This document shows positions 25,143 through 33,815 of a stretch of 64,000 bases of DNA, in pieces. The stretch lies in assembly GCA_039816045.1 (NCBI GenBank), contig JBCBYB010000004.1:124001-188000 (forward strand), given 5' to 3'. A program made the translations under genes and the position numbers. The stretch comes from Thermohalobaculum sp039816045. Lineage in GTDB: Bacteria > Pseudomonadota > Alphaproteobacteria > Rhodobacterales > Rhodobacteraceae. Positions within the stretch are counted from its first letter, which is position 1; every line of letters begins with the position of its first letter. The notes below the pieces were generated by a model. That model saw only the letters and a program-made list of their open reading frames with translations, ran no database searches and was not told where the DNA came from.

Positions 25143-25736
25143 ATGACAAACACCGCCCGCCTCTGTCTGACGACGCCGCCTGTCTTCGAGCCGGAGACCT
25201 TGGCCCCCATCCTCTCGCGGCTGCTGGAGACGGGGCGCGTGGCCTCGGTCCGGATCGATCTCGCCGACACGGATGAGGCCGCTTGGACGCGCGCGGCAAA
25301 CCACCTGATGCCCGTGGCTCACGCAGCGGATGTGCCTTGCCTTCTCACGGACCGGCCGGAGCTGATCCAGCGCCTTGGCCTCGACGGCACGCATCTTGTG
25401 GCCCGAACGGGAGAGCTCGGCGCGCTCCGCAAGACGCTCGGCCACGACACCATCCTGGGAGCTGCGGCCGGAACCTCCCGCCATCTCGCCATGTCACTGG
25501 CTGAGGCGGGAGCGGACTATGTCTCCATAGGCCCTGTGGGCGAAGCCGCGACCGAACTCCTGGAATGGTGGTCCGAGATGATCGAGACCCCCTCTCTGAT
25601 CGAAGGCGGAGTGACTGCCGACACGGCCCCGGCCCTCTCGGAGGTTGCCGACTTCCTCGCGCCCGACCCGACGCTCTGGACCGCCGAGGACCCCGCAGCC
25701 GTGCTTGCGGCCCTTGCCTCGGACCTGGCGGGGTAG
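25143..25736 (+). CDS. ThiE-like TMP-TENI family protein
   Basis: A 197-residue TIM-barrel protein related to thiamine phosphate synthase. Visible family parts are CLLTDRPELIQRLGLDGTHLVART in place of the usual ND..A...ADGVHLGQ, then the AGADYVSIGPVGE motif, where ThiE has AD.Y.GPVF. Several active-site residues of true ThiE, such as the phosphate-binding serine loop near the end (I.GGI), are altered to IEGGVT. It could be a ThiE paralogue with a different role. Aldolase-to-ThiE-like gene neighbourhoods are common in Rhodobacterales, as far as I recall. Confidence 0.75.
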   Translation: MTNTARLCLTTPPVFEPETLAPILSRLLETGRVASVRIDLADTDEAAWTRAANHLMPVAHAADVPCLLTDRPELIQRLGLDGTHLVARTGELGALRKTLGHDTILGAAAGTSRHLAMSLAEAGADYVSIGPVGEAATELLEWWSEMIETPSLIEGGVTADTAPALSEVADFLAPDPTLWTAEDPAAVLAALASDLAG

Positions 25737-25882
25737 CGGACCGGCCTTTCAACAAGACCTGCATGACACCCACATAACTGGGCAATAAACGTGCTGTTTC
25801 ACAGAACCCACACAGATGGGAAAAGCCCGAGAGCAACCGCAGAGCGTTCTCCCGCGTCCGTGTATTTTGCCGTGCCGGAGAG

Positions 25883-27325
25883 TTACACGTTGAGCAGGAG
25901 ATGCTCACGCTCCCAAGGGCTGATCACCCGCATGAACTCGTCATATTCATGCTCCTTCACCGCGCCATAGAGCGCCGAGAAGGACGGCCCCAAAACCTCG
26001 CGCAGCGCCTCGCTCGCCTTGAACTCTGCCACCGCATCCAGCAGGCCGTAAGGCAGCTCGCGCGGGCGGTCATAGCTGTCTGTCGTCACCTCCGGGCGCG
26101 GCGAGAGCCCCTCCACCATCCCGAGATAGCCGCAGGCCAGCGTCGCCGCGATCGCGAGATAGGGGTTCGCATCCGCCCCCACCACCCGGTTCTCCACCCG
26201 GCGCGCCTCTGGCTCGGAGACCGGCACCCGCAGCCCCGTCGTGCGGTTGTCGCGCCCCCAGTCGAGATTGATCGGCGCGGTCAAGTCGGGCACCAGCCGC
26301 CTGTAGGAGTTCACATAGGGCGCCACCAGACAGCAGGCGCCCCGGAAATAGGCCTGTTGCCCCGCGATGAACTGGAAGAACAGCTCCGAGGGCTCTCCGG
26401 TCTCGGTCGAGAACAGCGAATGCCCGGTTTCAGCGCTGACCACCGACTGGTGGATGTGCATTGCCGAGCCGGGCTGCGACTCCATGGGTTTGGCCATGAA
26501 CGTTGCATAACAACCGCAGCGCAAGGCCGCCTCTCGGATCAGCCGCTTGAACAGGAACACCTGATCCGCAAGATCCAGCGGATCGCCATGGCGGAGGTTG
26601 ATCTCGAGCTGGGCGGCCCCGCCCTCCTGGATCACCGTGTCGATGTCGAGCCCGAGCGCGTCCGCATAGTCGTAGATGTGCTCGATCAGCACGTCGTACT
26701 CGTCGACCGCCGCGATGGAGTAGGCCTGTGCCTTCTGCGCCCTGCGGCCCGAGCGCCCCGTGGGCGGCTCTAGCGGATAATCCGGATCGGTGTTGGGCTT
26801 GGTGAGGTAGAATTCCAGCTCCGGCGCTACCACCGGCCGCCATCCCTTGGCCTCGTAGAGCGAGAGCACCCGGCGCAGAACCGACCGCGGGGCAAAGCCA
26901 ACCAGCTCCCCCTCCCGGTCGCAGACATCGTGGATCACTTGCACCGAACGGTCGTTCGCCCAGGGCACCGCGCGGGTCGTGGAGAGATCCGGGCGCAGTT
27001 CGAGATCCGCATCTATGTCATAGGCCGAGAAATCCGTCAGGTCCGGGTAGTCGCCTGTGATCGTGAGGAAAAACAGCGAGGTCGGCAGGTAAACCGGGCG
27101 GAACTGTGCGAATTTGCCGGAGGGCATGACCTTGCCCCGCCCGATCCCGGCAAAATCCGGCGTGACGCATTCGACCTCTTCGACACCGTGCTCGCGCAGC
27201 CATTCTGCCAGGGCCTGCTCTGTGCGGATGCCGGCATTTGGGGAGATGTCGAGACTGATTTCGGGGGCATTTTGGGGACGGCGAAGCCCGACATAAGGCG
27301 TGACGGGCGGCGTGTGGTCGGACAT
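25883..27325 (-). CDS. Glutamine synthetase family protein (PuuA/gamma-glutamylpolyamine synthetase-like)
   Basis: The start at 27325 (MSDHTPPVTPYVG) is chosen because earlier in-frame codons would run through the divergent TerB gene. The product is 480 residues. Motifs of the GS superfamily are clear: VVAPELEFYLT (metal glutamate), QEGGAAQLEINLRHGDPL, GSAMHIHQSV (ATP/metal histidine), and NRTTGLRVPVSEPEARRVENRVVGADANPYLAIAATLA near the active-site arginine. The spacing resembles PuuA and related enzymes that glutamylate putrescine or other amines rather than GlnA of nitrogen assimilation. The gene stands alone, with no polyamine genes next to it. Confidence 0.85.
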   Translation of the reverse strand: MSDHTPPVTPYVGLRRPQNAPEISLDISPNAGIRTEQALAEWLREHGVEEVECVTPDFAGIGRGKVMPSGKFAQFRPVYLPTSLFFLTITGDYPDLTDFSAYDIDADLELRPDLSTTRAVPWANDRSVQVIHDVCDREGELVGFAPRSVLRRVLSLYEAKGWRPVVAPELEFYLTKPNTDPDYPLEPPTGRSGRRAQKAQAYSIAAVDEYDVLIEHIYDYADALGLDIDTVIQEGGAAQLEINLRHGDPLDLADQVFLFKRLIREAALRCGCYATFMAKPMESQPGSAMHIHQSVVSAETGHSLFSTETGEPSELFFQFIAGQQAYFRGACCLVAPYVNSYRRLVPDLTAPINLDWGRDNRTTGLRVPVSEPEARRVENRVVGADANPYLAIAATLACGYLGMVEGLSPRPEVTTDSYDRPRELPYGLLDAVAEFKASEALREVLGPSFSALYGAVKEHEYDEFMRVISPWEREHLLLNV

Positions 27326-27463
27326 AGGGTGCCTTGGGCGTTGCTTCGGACGTCGGAGCCTAGCACGCCCGCCATCGCTCTGCCGAGGGGGCTTCTCTCC
27401 CCTTGACAGCTTGCCCTGGCAATCGCAGGGATCCCTGCATAGATCCAAATCGGAGCAAGATTG

Positions 27464-27910
27464 ATGAAGTACTTTGAGCGTTTCCGCGCCGCGACCGAAG
27501 CGAGCGATCCAGAGACCGCCCGCGCCGTGCTCGTCCCTGCCATCTGCACCATGCTGGCGGATGGCGAAGTGGAGGACGAGGAGATTGCGCAGCTCGACAA
27601 TGTTTGCGCCTTCAGCCCGATCTTCGCAGGGTTTGACGGCGATCAGATGACGGCTCTTGTGCAAGGCGTCATGGACGACGTGCGCGCGCAGGGCCGCCAG
27701 GCGGTGTTGGAGGGCGCGGGGTCCGCGCTCACCCCGGCCTTGGCGGAGACGGCGCTCTGCTTTGCCGCCCGGATCGCGCTTGCGGACGGACAGATCGAGC
27801 CGGGCGAGAAGGCCGCGCTGCTGAAAACCGGCCAGGTCCTTCGGATCGAGACAGCCACGTTCCAAAAGGTCCTTGACGTCGTCTCGATGATGCAGCGCCC
27901 AGCCAAGTGA
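27464..27910 (+). CDS. TerB-like tellurite resistance domain protein
   Basis: A 148-residue protein. ATG 27464 follows a CGGAG ribosome site by 7 bases; an upstream TTG at 27461 is less likely. The all-helical TerB fold is suggested by two repeated acidic pairs that bind divalent metal in this family: ICTMLADGEVEDEEIAQL near residue 30-50 and ARIALADGQIEPGEKAALL near 108-126. The function is unknown; stand-alone TerB proteins are not by themselves evidence of tellurite resistance. The stop codon is 3 bp before the convergent olsA stop. Confidence 0.8.
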   Translation: MKYFERFRAATEASDPETARAVLVPAICTMLADGEVEDEEIAQLDNVCAFSPIFAGFDGDQMTALVQGVMDDVRAQGRQAVLEGAGSALTPALAETALCFAARIALADGQIEPGEKAALLKTGQVLRIETATFQKVLDVVSMMQRPAK

Positions 27911-27913
27911 CCG

Positions 27914-28762
27914 TCAGGTCTCCGGAGCGGCGAGCAGCGGGCCACCCGCGCGGACATGGCCCTCGGTAACGGCAAGCTGGCAGTGCGCGGCGAGCGCCTT
28001 GCGGTTTGCGAACGCCGTTGGGCGGACGGGGGGATGGAAGATGACCTTTGCCACCCCCCCGGAGGATCGACAGCAGACGTCCCAGATATGCGCCTCAAAC
28101 CCCATGGTGCCCCACCAGCCGTAGAAGCTCGGCGGAAGGCCCGATCCAGCGGCCGGCATGTAGCGGATGGAGACGGGCTGGACCATCAGTTCCTCGCCGT
28201 GCCCGTCATGATGGAAGGCCGAGAACAACGACGATTTGAACGGCAGCACCCTCTGGCCATCGGTTGAGGTGCCTTCGGGAAAGATACAAAGCACCTGATC
28301 CGCCCGGATGCGCTCCAGCAGGATTTGCTCCTGGCGTTTGGCTTCGACCCGGCGGCGTTCGATGAAGACCGTGCCGGCAACGCGGGTGATGAAACCGATG
28401 CCTGGCCAGTTCGCGACCTCAGCCTTGGAGACGAAATAGATCAAACGAGAGGCCCGCAGTGCCAGGATATCGATCCACGAGCAGTGATTGGCCATCAGCG
28501 CACCGCGAGCGATCGGCATGCCCTCGACCTCGTGCCGAAGCCCGGTGAGCCAGAGACATATCCGGCTCCACGCCCGCGCGGCGCCGAAATGGAAGGTCAC
28601 CCAACGCCCGAGATAGTGGCGCAGCGCCCTGCCGAGGAGAAAAATCCCAAGGCAGACAGCGGTGACGAGGATCAACCCGCACACGCGAAAGCCCCCCCTC
28701 ACGCGCTCCGGCATCGTGGGCGGCGCTAGGGCGGGTGGGTCGTGGTCGTTCCAGGTGGTCAT
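27914..28762 (-). CDS. olsA: Lyso-ornithine lipid acyltransferase OlsA (PlsC family)
   Basis: A 282-residue PlsC-type acyltransferase. The catalytic H-X4-D is HCSWID in ANHCSWIDIL, the phosphate-binding motif is FPEGTSTDGQRVLPFKS, and a hydrophobic helix lies at about 28-48. The start at 28762 places it 7 bp after olsB; a start at 28789 would overlap by 20 bp. Next to olsB it most likely adds the second acyl chain to lyso-ornithine lipid at the inner membrane, giving a phosphorus-free membrane lipid. Such lipids replace phospholipids in phosphate limitation, which fits the phn/phoX genes elsewhere in the window. Confidence 0.87.
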   Translation of the reverse strand: MTTWNDHDPPALAPPTMPERVRGGFRVCGLILVTAVCLGIFLLGRALRHYLGRWVTFHFGAARAWSRICLWLTGLRHEVEGMPIARGALMANHCSWIDILALRASRLIYFVSKAEVANWPGIGFITRVAGTVFIERRRVEAKRQEQILLERIRADQVLCIFPEGTSTDGQRVLPFKSSLFSAFHHDGHGEELMVQPVSIRYMPAAGSGLPPSFYGWWGTMGFEAHIWDVCCRSSGGVAKVIFHPPVRPTAFANRKALAAHCQLAVTEGHVRAGGPLLAAPET

Positions 28763-28769
28763 CGCCCGC

Positions 28770-29573
28770 TCAGCCGAGGATGCGGTCAACGGCGCCCCCG
28801 CGCTGGCGGGAGTAGAACTTGCGATAGCGTTGGACCATCGAAGTCGTGTCCATCAGCAGGCAGACATCGACCGTGTTGAAGGCATAGTCGATAAACGCGC
28901 CGTCGCCGACATATCCCCCCAGGCGGATATAGGCCTTGATGAGCGCGGGTATTTGGCGCATCGCCTCGACCTTGACCACCGCATCTTCGGGCAGCATCGC
29001 CATATCGGTGTAGTTGTCGTCGCGCGCTCGGACCCGCAACGGTTGAGGCGCAAGGTGGTTGTAGTGCAGGTAGGACAGCGCCTGGGCGAGCGGCGCCGGG
29101 TCCCGGCCGTGAAAGCTTGCGACGCCGAACAGGATCTCGATGCCGTGCTCGGCTACGTACTGCCCAAGCCCGGTCCAGAGCAGGTGCATGCCCGCCCCGC
29201 CGCGATAATCCACATCGACACAGGAACGACCGAGCTCGAGCGTCTCCGTGGGATAATTCAGGAGTTTGGAGAGATCGTACTCGCCGGCACCGTAGAAGCC
29301 GATCCCGGTTTTTGCCTGCGATCCGCGCATAAGCCGGTATACGCCGACAACGCCCAACTCCTTGTCTGGATCCTGGCATTCACCATCGATTAACAGTAGA
29401 TGCTCAAAATACGGGTCGTACCGGTCGCTCTCTCTGCGCACAGCGGCATCTTCGACATCTGGGGTCGCCCCCATCTCCTCGACGAAGACGCGGTAACGCA
29501 GACGCTGGGCGGCTGCCACGTCTTGATCGCTCTCGGCCAGTCGCACTGAGAACCGGCCAGCGTCGATCTGCAT
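28770..29573 (-). CDS. olsB: Ornithine N-acyltransferase OlsB
   Basis: A 267-residue GNAT-fold acyltransferase of the OlsB/hemolysin-like family. It carries RLRYRVFVEEMGATPD near the N-terminus, LGVVGVYRLM, the ELGRSCVDVDYRGGAGMHLLWTGL core and the FGVASFHGRDP motif. It transfers a 3-hydroxyacyl chain from ACP to ornithine, the first step of ornithine-lipid synthesis. It is the first gene of an olsB-olsA operon on the minus strand. I saw no clear Pho box in its upstream region. Confidence 0.9.
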   Translation of the reverse strand: MQIDAGRFSVRLAESDQDVAAAQRLRYRVFVEEMGATPDVEDAAVRRESDRYDPYFEHLLLIDGECQDPDKELGVVGVYRLMRGSQAKTGIGFYGAGEYDLSKLLNYPTETLELGRSCVDVDYRGGAGMHLLWTGLGQYVAEHGIEILFGVASFHGRDPAPLAQALSYLHYNHLAPQPLRVRARDDNYTDMAMLPEDAVVKVEAMRQIPALIKAYIRLGGYVGDGAFIDYAFNTVDVCLLMDTTSMVQRYRKFYSRQRGGAVDRILG

Positions 29574-29716
29574 CAGGAGGTTCCTTTCCGCAATGCTCCG
29601 GCCACTCTCCGCCTCCGAGGCCGCCGCCCAGGAAGACCATACGGCCGCGCGAGACCTTATTGGTCTGACAGAGCGGGCGCAACCGGCCGCTTTCTGATAA
29701 GAATACGGAGGGTTCT

Positions 29717-29752
29717 ATGATCGGATTTTCCTTTGCATCAGGGCTGTGTTGA
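29717..29752 (+). CDS. Possible 11-codon leader-type small ORF
   Basis: An 11-residue frame (MIGFSFASGLC) is preceded by a strong GGAGGG ribosome site ending 4 bases before the ATG. It lies in the AT-rich 228-bp gap between olsB and the DUF3553 gene, where nothing else is coding. No attenuator structure was found. It could be chance. Confidence 0.2.
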   Translation: MIGFSFASGLC

Positions 29753-29801
29753 ATGTGCGTTAAAATATCATTACAAACTGATGGCCAACCTTTTGCAAAA
29801 A

Positions 29802-29981
29802 TTAAAGGGTGTTTGCATCAATTAAATCGAGCGGAACGCTTCCAAGCAGAACGACCTTTCCTTCGTTCTCGAAATTCACGGTAATGCGGTCGCCCACGAC
29901 CGACTGGATCTGCCCAAGACCCCAGTCTGGACGCTCACGGTGGCGAACGATGGCTCCTACTCCGAGAAAGTGTGACGTCAT
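29802..29981 (-). CDS. DUF3553 small protein
   Basis: A 59-residue protein. The start at 29981 is chosen because the DUF3553 motif begins soon after it: GAIVRHRERPDWGLGQIQSVVGDRITVNFENEGKVVLL. The frame stays open to 30035, but that would run into chpT. The fold is probably a small SH3-like barrel, related to the CarD/UvrD-C-type domain that contacts RNA polymerase, and its role is not known. The ATG shares the bases CATG with the chpT start on the opposite strand. Confidence 0.82.
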   Translation of the reverse strand: MTSHFLGVGAIVRHRERPDWGLGQIQSVVGDRITVNFENEGKVVLLGSVPLDLIDANTL

Positions 29982-30654
29982 GACCTTTTCCCAAACAGTC
30001 GGCGCCGCTCCCGGCCATGGGAGCCTAGAGCCCACCGAGCAAGTCGCGCAAGCGCTGGCATCGCGGATCTGTCACGACTTGGTCAGCCCGGTCGGTGCGG
30101 TGGTAAACGGGATGGATCTGCTCCAGGAAATGGCGGGGATGCCGGCCACTGAAGAGATCTCGCTCATCGCGCAGAGCGCGCGGCGGTCTGCAGACGTGCT
30201 CGCGTTCCACCGCCTCGCTTTCGGTGCAGCCGGGCCTGAGAGCGCACAGATGGCGCGTCCGACCGTTCTCACAACCATCGATGCAATGCTCGCCGGCCCG
30301 CGAGTGACGCTCAGCTCGACCGGAAACGAGGGCCCCGCCCTGGAGCGGACAGCGGCCCGTGCGCTTGCTCTGGCCGCGCTTTGCGCTCGAGGATTGATGG
30401 GAATGCGCGGAGCGCTGGTCCTAACCCTATCACCGGACGCGTCGTTGCCGATGCAGGTTGTTGCCACTGGCGTAGATCTTGAGCGCAAGGGCGCCCTGGC
30501 CCGGCGTCTCCAAGATCCGCGCGCCCCAACCAACGAACTCGACCCGAGAAGCATCGAGTTTCTGCTGGTCCATACAGCGATCGAAGCCGCGCAAGCCAGG
30601 ATATCGGTCGACATCGACGGCGGCACAACAACGCTGACGATGGTGCGACCCTAA
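29980..30654 (+). CDS. chpT: Histidine phosphotransferase ChpT
   Basis: A 224-residue protein of the ChpT family. The phospho-accepting histidine is H32 in ASRICHDLVSPVGAVVNGMDLL, followed by a helix hairpin. The C-terminal half (about 105-224) is the degenerate HATPase-like domain, ending RISVDIDGGTTTLTM. ChpT passes phosphate from CckA to CtrA and CpdR, the alphaproteobacterial cell-cycle and motility pathway; in Rhodobacterales this controls motility and gene transfer agents. The start codon is the mirror of the DUF3553 start. A GAGAAAG ribosome site lies about 9 bases upstream, inside DUF3553 coding sequence on the other strand. Confidence 0.88.
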   Translation: MTFSQTVGAAPGHGSLEPTEQVAQALASRICHDLVSPVGAVVNGMDLLQEMAGMPATEEISLIAQSARRSADVLAFHRLAFGAAGPESAQMARPTVLTTIDAMLAGPRVTLSSTGNEGPALERTAARALALAALCARGLMGMRGALVLTLSPDASLPMQVVATGVDLERKGALARRLQDPRAPTNELDPRSIEFLLVHTAIEAAQARISVDIDGGTTTLTMVRP

Positions 30655-30659
30655 CCCGC

Positions 30660-31187
30660 TCAGCCGAGAGGGCGAAGCCCGGCAGCATAGCGCACGAACT
30701 TCTCACGGTAGACATCGGCCGTCCGCCGTAACCCATCTTGCTGATCTGGGGTCAGCACGCGCGCAATCTTGCCCGGAGCGCCCAAAACCATGGAGCCATC
30801 CGGGACCTCCTTGCCCTCGGTCACCAGCGCCTTCGCCCCGATCAGGCAACCGCGCCCGATCTTTGCACCGTTCAGCACAATCGCCCCCATACCGATCAGA
30901 CTGCCATCGCCGACCGAGCAGCCGTGCAGGATTGCGCCATGGCCGACAGTGACCTCAGTGCCGAGCGTCAGGGGAAAACCCGGATCGGTGTGGAAGACGC
31001 AATTGTCCTGAACGTTCGACCCGGCACCAAGCGTGATCGGCTCATTATCCCCCCGAAGCACAGCACCGAACCATATCGAGACCTCTGCGCCGATGTGCAC
31101 ATTGCCGATCACCTGGGCATCGGGCGCGGCAAACCAGGGACCGTCCGGCAGCATGGGCTCTGTGTCCCCAAGCGCATAGAGTGTCAT
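30660..31187 (-). CDS. Gamma carbonic anhydrase family protein (YrdA/PaaY-like)
   Basis: A 175-residue left-handed beta-helix protein starting at 31187 with an ATGA overlap on gmk. Hexapeptide repeats run from about residue 25 to 135. The metal ligands are in SNVQDNCVFHTD, EVTVGHGAILHGC (two histidines), with R and D at the expected catalytic places (LRGDNEPI). The family includes active carbonic anhydrases and acyl-CoA-related homologues; the canonical extra glutamate loop is not obvious, so activity is uncertain. The gene is the second of a gmk operon. Confidence 0.87.
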   Translation of the reverse strand: MTLYALGDTEPMLPDGPWFAAPDAQVIGNVHIGAEVSIWFGAVLRGDNEPITLGAGSNVQDNCVFHTDPGFPLTLGTEVTVGHGAILHGCSVGDGSLIGMGAIVLNGAKIGRGCLIGAKALVTEGKEVPDGSMVLGAPGKIARVLTPDQQDGLRRTADVYREKFVRYAAGLRPLG

Positions 31188-31867
31188 TGCTGTTCCCCCG
31201 TCCGCTCCTCGAACTCCCGGTAGAGTTCGTTGACTTGGCCAAAGAGCGCGCCTGCCTGGCGGCGCCACCGAAGCCGCTCTCCTCGGATGATTGTCTCAAT
31301 CCGGGAATAGCACAGGTCGATGTCGTCGTTTATCAGGACATAATCGTATTCGGCCCAGTGGCTGATCTCGGCACGGGCCTGGCGCATCCGCCGCGCGATC
31401 ACCGCATCGCTGTCTTTTGCACGGGCCCGCAGGCGGCGTTCCAGCTCCTCGATCGAGGGCGGCAGAATAAACACCGAGACCACCGACTGCCCGAGATCCG
31501 AGGCCCGAAGTTGCTGCGCCCCTTGCCAATCGACATCGAAGAGAACGTCCTGCCCGGAGTTTATCGCAGCCTCGACCGGGGCCCGCGGCGTGCCATAGAG
31601 ATTGCCGAAGACGCGGGCATGTTCGAGCATCTGCTCACGCGAGACCATTTGCGCAAACTCTTGTTCTGAAACAAAGAAATAGTCCTTCCCCTCCACCTCT
31701 CCAGGGCGTGCGGGCCGGGTTGTTGCCGAGACCGAAAGCCGGAATTCGTCGTCCGATGCGAGCAATCTGCGCGCGAGGGTCGACTTGCCCGCCCCCGAGG
31801 GCGAGGACAAAACGAAGAGCACGCCGCGCCGCGGTGTAATCCGTCCCTTTTCCATAGTCGTGGCCAT
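31184..31867 (-). CDS. gmk: Guanylate kinase
   Basis: A 227-residue kinase with P-loop SSPSGAGKST (residues 21-30) and the GMP-binding motif SATTRPARPGEVEGKDYFF. LFDVDWQGAQQL (Walker B) and the lid segment RRMRQARAEISHWAEYDYV are also standard. It converts GMP to GDP. Length matches the family when the ATG at 31867 (or 31855) is used; the frame extends upstream to 31996 without need. Confidence 0.95.
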   Translation of the reverse strand: MATTMEKGRITPRRGVLFVLSSPSGAGKSTLARRLLASDDEFRLSVSATTRPARPGEVEGKDYFFVSEQEFAQMVSREQMLEHARVFGNLYGTPRAPVEAAINSGQDVLFDVDWQGAQQLRASDLGQSVVSVFILPPSIEELERRLRARAKDSDAVIARRMRQARAEISHWAEYDYVLINDDIDLCYSRIETIIRGERLRWRRQAGALFGQVNELYREFEERTGEQQ

Positions 31868-32036
31868 GGCGTTTCCCCGGCTTCTTGGGGTGCACCCTTG
31901 CGCCACTCCGATGCTCGCGTCAACGCCCCCGCGCGCAAGGCTGCGTCCCAAGTGGCACGCGCCTTGCTCATGTCCTGCCAAGTGCCGTTCGGACATGGAA
32001 GTCCGCGGGGTGAGCTGTTAATAAAAAGGAAATGGG

Positions 32037-32780
32037 ATGGCCGATGATGCAGAAATTTTCGGGACCTGTCTCGATCTCGCGGCAGAGCGCGTGCGTAGGA
32101 CGGATGATATGATCCACTCGGAGATCCGGGCGCTGAGCGCCTATTGGGAAGAGCTGCGGGCGGGACGCCCGGTTCCCTACCGCGCCGAAGTCGATCCCCG
32201 CGACATGCGGTGCAATGCGAGGAACCTCTTCATCCTCGAGGACCTTGGCGGCGGCAATCTGCGCTTCCGGCTTGCCGGCACAGCGCTGATCGACGCATTT
32301 GGGATGGAACTCAGGGGGATGTCCGCGCGCTCGATGATGGAAGGTCGCGCACGGGAGAGCTTTGCGGCTCTGATCGAGGAGACACTGGCCGAACCCGGTG
32401 TCGGATATGCCCGGCTCACCTCGACGCTGAACCCCGGCGAGATCTGGGAGGTTCTGCTGCTGCCACTCCGCTCGGACTTCGGGGCGGTTGATCGGGTGCT
32501 CGGCGGTCTCGTGCCCGTGTCGGGCGCGGCGACCCGTCACCGCGACGACCGGCTGCGGTTCCGCATCGAGGACATGACGATCCGCCCGGTGGCAGACACG
32601 GCGCCCCGCCCGCCGAAGCTGAGCCCGGTCGCCGGTTTTGCCGAACAGCCCGAAGCCTTCGAGGGGCCGAAGCCGGCCGCACCTTTGACCGCGATCGACG
32701 GCGGCCTGAGCGACAGTTCTTCAGCGGAACGTCCGCGACGCGCAGCGCAGCCGCATTTGCGGATCGTGAAGGACGACTGA
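32037..32780 (+). CDS. PAS_5 domain protein
   Basis: A 247-residue soluble protein. Residues 20-175 match the PAS_5 domain found in Rhodobacterales and Rhizobiales: IRALSAYWEELRAGRPVPYRAEVDPRDM, then NLFILEDLGGGNLRFRLAGTALIDAFGMELRGMSA. No effector domain follows; the remaining 70 residues are a proline-rich, low-complexity tail. It probably senses a signal and acts through a partner. A hairpin with a T-run follows the stop. Confidence 0.85.
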   Translation: MADDAEIFGTCLDLAAERVRRTDDMIHSEIRALSAYWEELRAGRPVPYRAEVDPRDMRCNARNLFILEDLGGGNLRFRLAGTALIDAFGMELRGMSARSMMEGRARESFAALIEETLAEPGVGYARLTSTLNPGEIWEVLLLPLRSDFGAVDRVLGGLVPVSGAATRHRDDRLRFRIEDMTIRPVADTAPRPPKLSPVAGFAEQPEAFEGPKPAAPLTAIDGGLSDSSSAERPRRAAQPHLRIVKDD

Positions 32781-32803
32781 CAACGACCATCTGAGGCCCA
32801 TTG

Positions 32804-32825
32804 GCCCCGGCAGAACGCCTGGGGC
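32804..32825 (+). terminator. Hairpin with T-run after the PAS_5 gene
   Basis: GCCCCGG / CCTGGGGC forms seven pairs (one G-T) with a 7-8 base loop, followed by GAATTTT. It ends 14 bp before the convergent DUF1638 stop. Confidence 0.55.
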
Positions 32826-32839
32826 GAATTTTGGGCCCG

Positions 32840-33490
32840 TCAGGCCCGGGCGGCCTCCGCCAAGAACCCCGTAAGATCGCCGTAGCCCGTCTCCCGCCGT
32901 TCATAAGCAAGGCCAAGACGCGCTGCAGCCTCCTCGGCACGGGAATCGAGCTCCGGATCCGGCGCCTGCACCAAATACACCACTTTGGTGTAATGCCCGA
33001 ACAGCATGTCTCGCATATCGGCGCGTCGGTCGAGGCCAAAACCCTTCCAGATCAGCGTATCGAACTGGCGGACCAGAAAGTCAGTGAGGAAGAAGGCGGT
33101 CATGTCCTCGCCCTCGGCGGTGGCGGCAAAAGCATCGTTGCCGGCAAAGAAGCTGTAGCAGTGGGGGCCGGCGATGCGCGGCACGCCCTCCTCCTCGCAG
33201 ACCCGGTCGAGGAGCCCGCCGGTGCCGCAATCTGCATAAACGACATAGATCGCCGAGGCACCCTCGGCTCTGGCCTCATGAATCTTGCCGCGCACGGCAT
33301 CGGGGATCAGCTCCGGCGTGTTGTGGAGCTTCGCAGGCAAACAAGCGAGCGCCATCCACTCCCAGCCGTTGGCGCGCTGAAGGGCCAGAATCTCCCGCGC
33401 AAGCGCCCCGCAGGCGATCAGGGTCACGCGGGGACGCTCCACCGCGGTCGTCCAGCCATCTTCGGTTAGCGTATCGTCGGCGGGGTGCAT
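32840..33490 (-). CDS. DUF1638 protein, partner of split cobalamin-dependent methionine synthase
   Basis: A 216-residue protein starting one base after the YbjQ stop. DUF1638 features are RVTLIACGALAREIL, LPAKLHNTPELIP, AIYVVYADCGTGG, and RIAGPHCYSFFAGN; the cysteines and histidine could bind metal or a cofactor. In Rhodobacteraceae with a methionine synthase broken into separate subunits, DUF1638 has been implicated genetically in keeping the corrinoid enzyme active. Here it shares an operon with a corrinoid-binding protein, and a homocysteine methyltransferase lies 2-3 kb away, which supports that role. Confidence 0.85.
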   Translation of the reverse strand: MHPADDTLTEDGWTTAVERPRVTLIACGALAREILALQRANGWEWMALACLPAKLHNTPELIPDAVRGKIHEARAEGASAIYVVYADCGTGGLLDRVCEEEGVPRIAGPHCYSFFAGNDAFAATAEGEDMTAFFLTDFLVRQFDTLIWKGFGLDRRADMRDMLFGHYTKVVYLVQAPDPELDSRAEEAAARLGLAYERRETGYGDLTGFLAEAARA

Positions 33491-33491
33491 C

Positions 33492-33812
33492 TCAGTCTCG
33501 CGCCAGACGGACTGCAGTGCCGTAGACCAAAACTTCGGAGGAGGACGCCGCAATTGCGGAGGTGGTCATCCGCACGCAGACCACCGCATCGGCCCCGAGC
33601 GCACGGGCATCCTCGATCATCCGGTCGGTCGCCTGCTCACGCGCACCGGCGAGCAGCTGGGCATACTCCCGCACCTCTCCACCGACCAGATTGCGCAAAC
33701 CGGCAACGATGTCAGACCCCAAATGCTTCGCGCGCACAGTGGACCCGCGCACAAGGCCCAGCGTTTCGGCTATGCGGTGCCCAGGGATCTCATCCGTGGT
33801 CACAATCAGCAT
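33492..33812 (-). CDS. YbjQ family (DUF74) protein
   Basis: A 106-residue protein matching the YbjQ/DUF74 family along its whole length: IPGHRIAETLGLVRGSTVRAKHLGSD, GGEVREYAQLLAGAREQATDRMIEDARALGADAVV and the strand VRMTTSAIAASSSEVLVYGTAVRL. The fold is a small pentameric alpha/beta ring, and the function is unknown. It is the third gene in the corrinoid-protein operon and starts 3 bp after the preceding stop. Confidence 0.9.
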   Translation of the reverse strand: MLIVTTDEIPGHRIAETLGLVRGSTVRAKHLGSDIVAGLRNLVGGEVREYAQLLAGAREQATDRMIEDARALGADAVVCVRMTTSAIAASSSEVLVYGTAVRLARD

Positions 33813-33815
33813 GGT

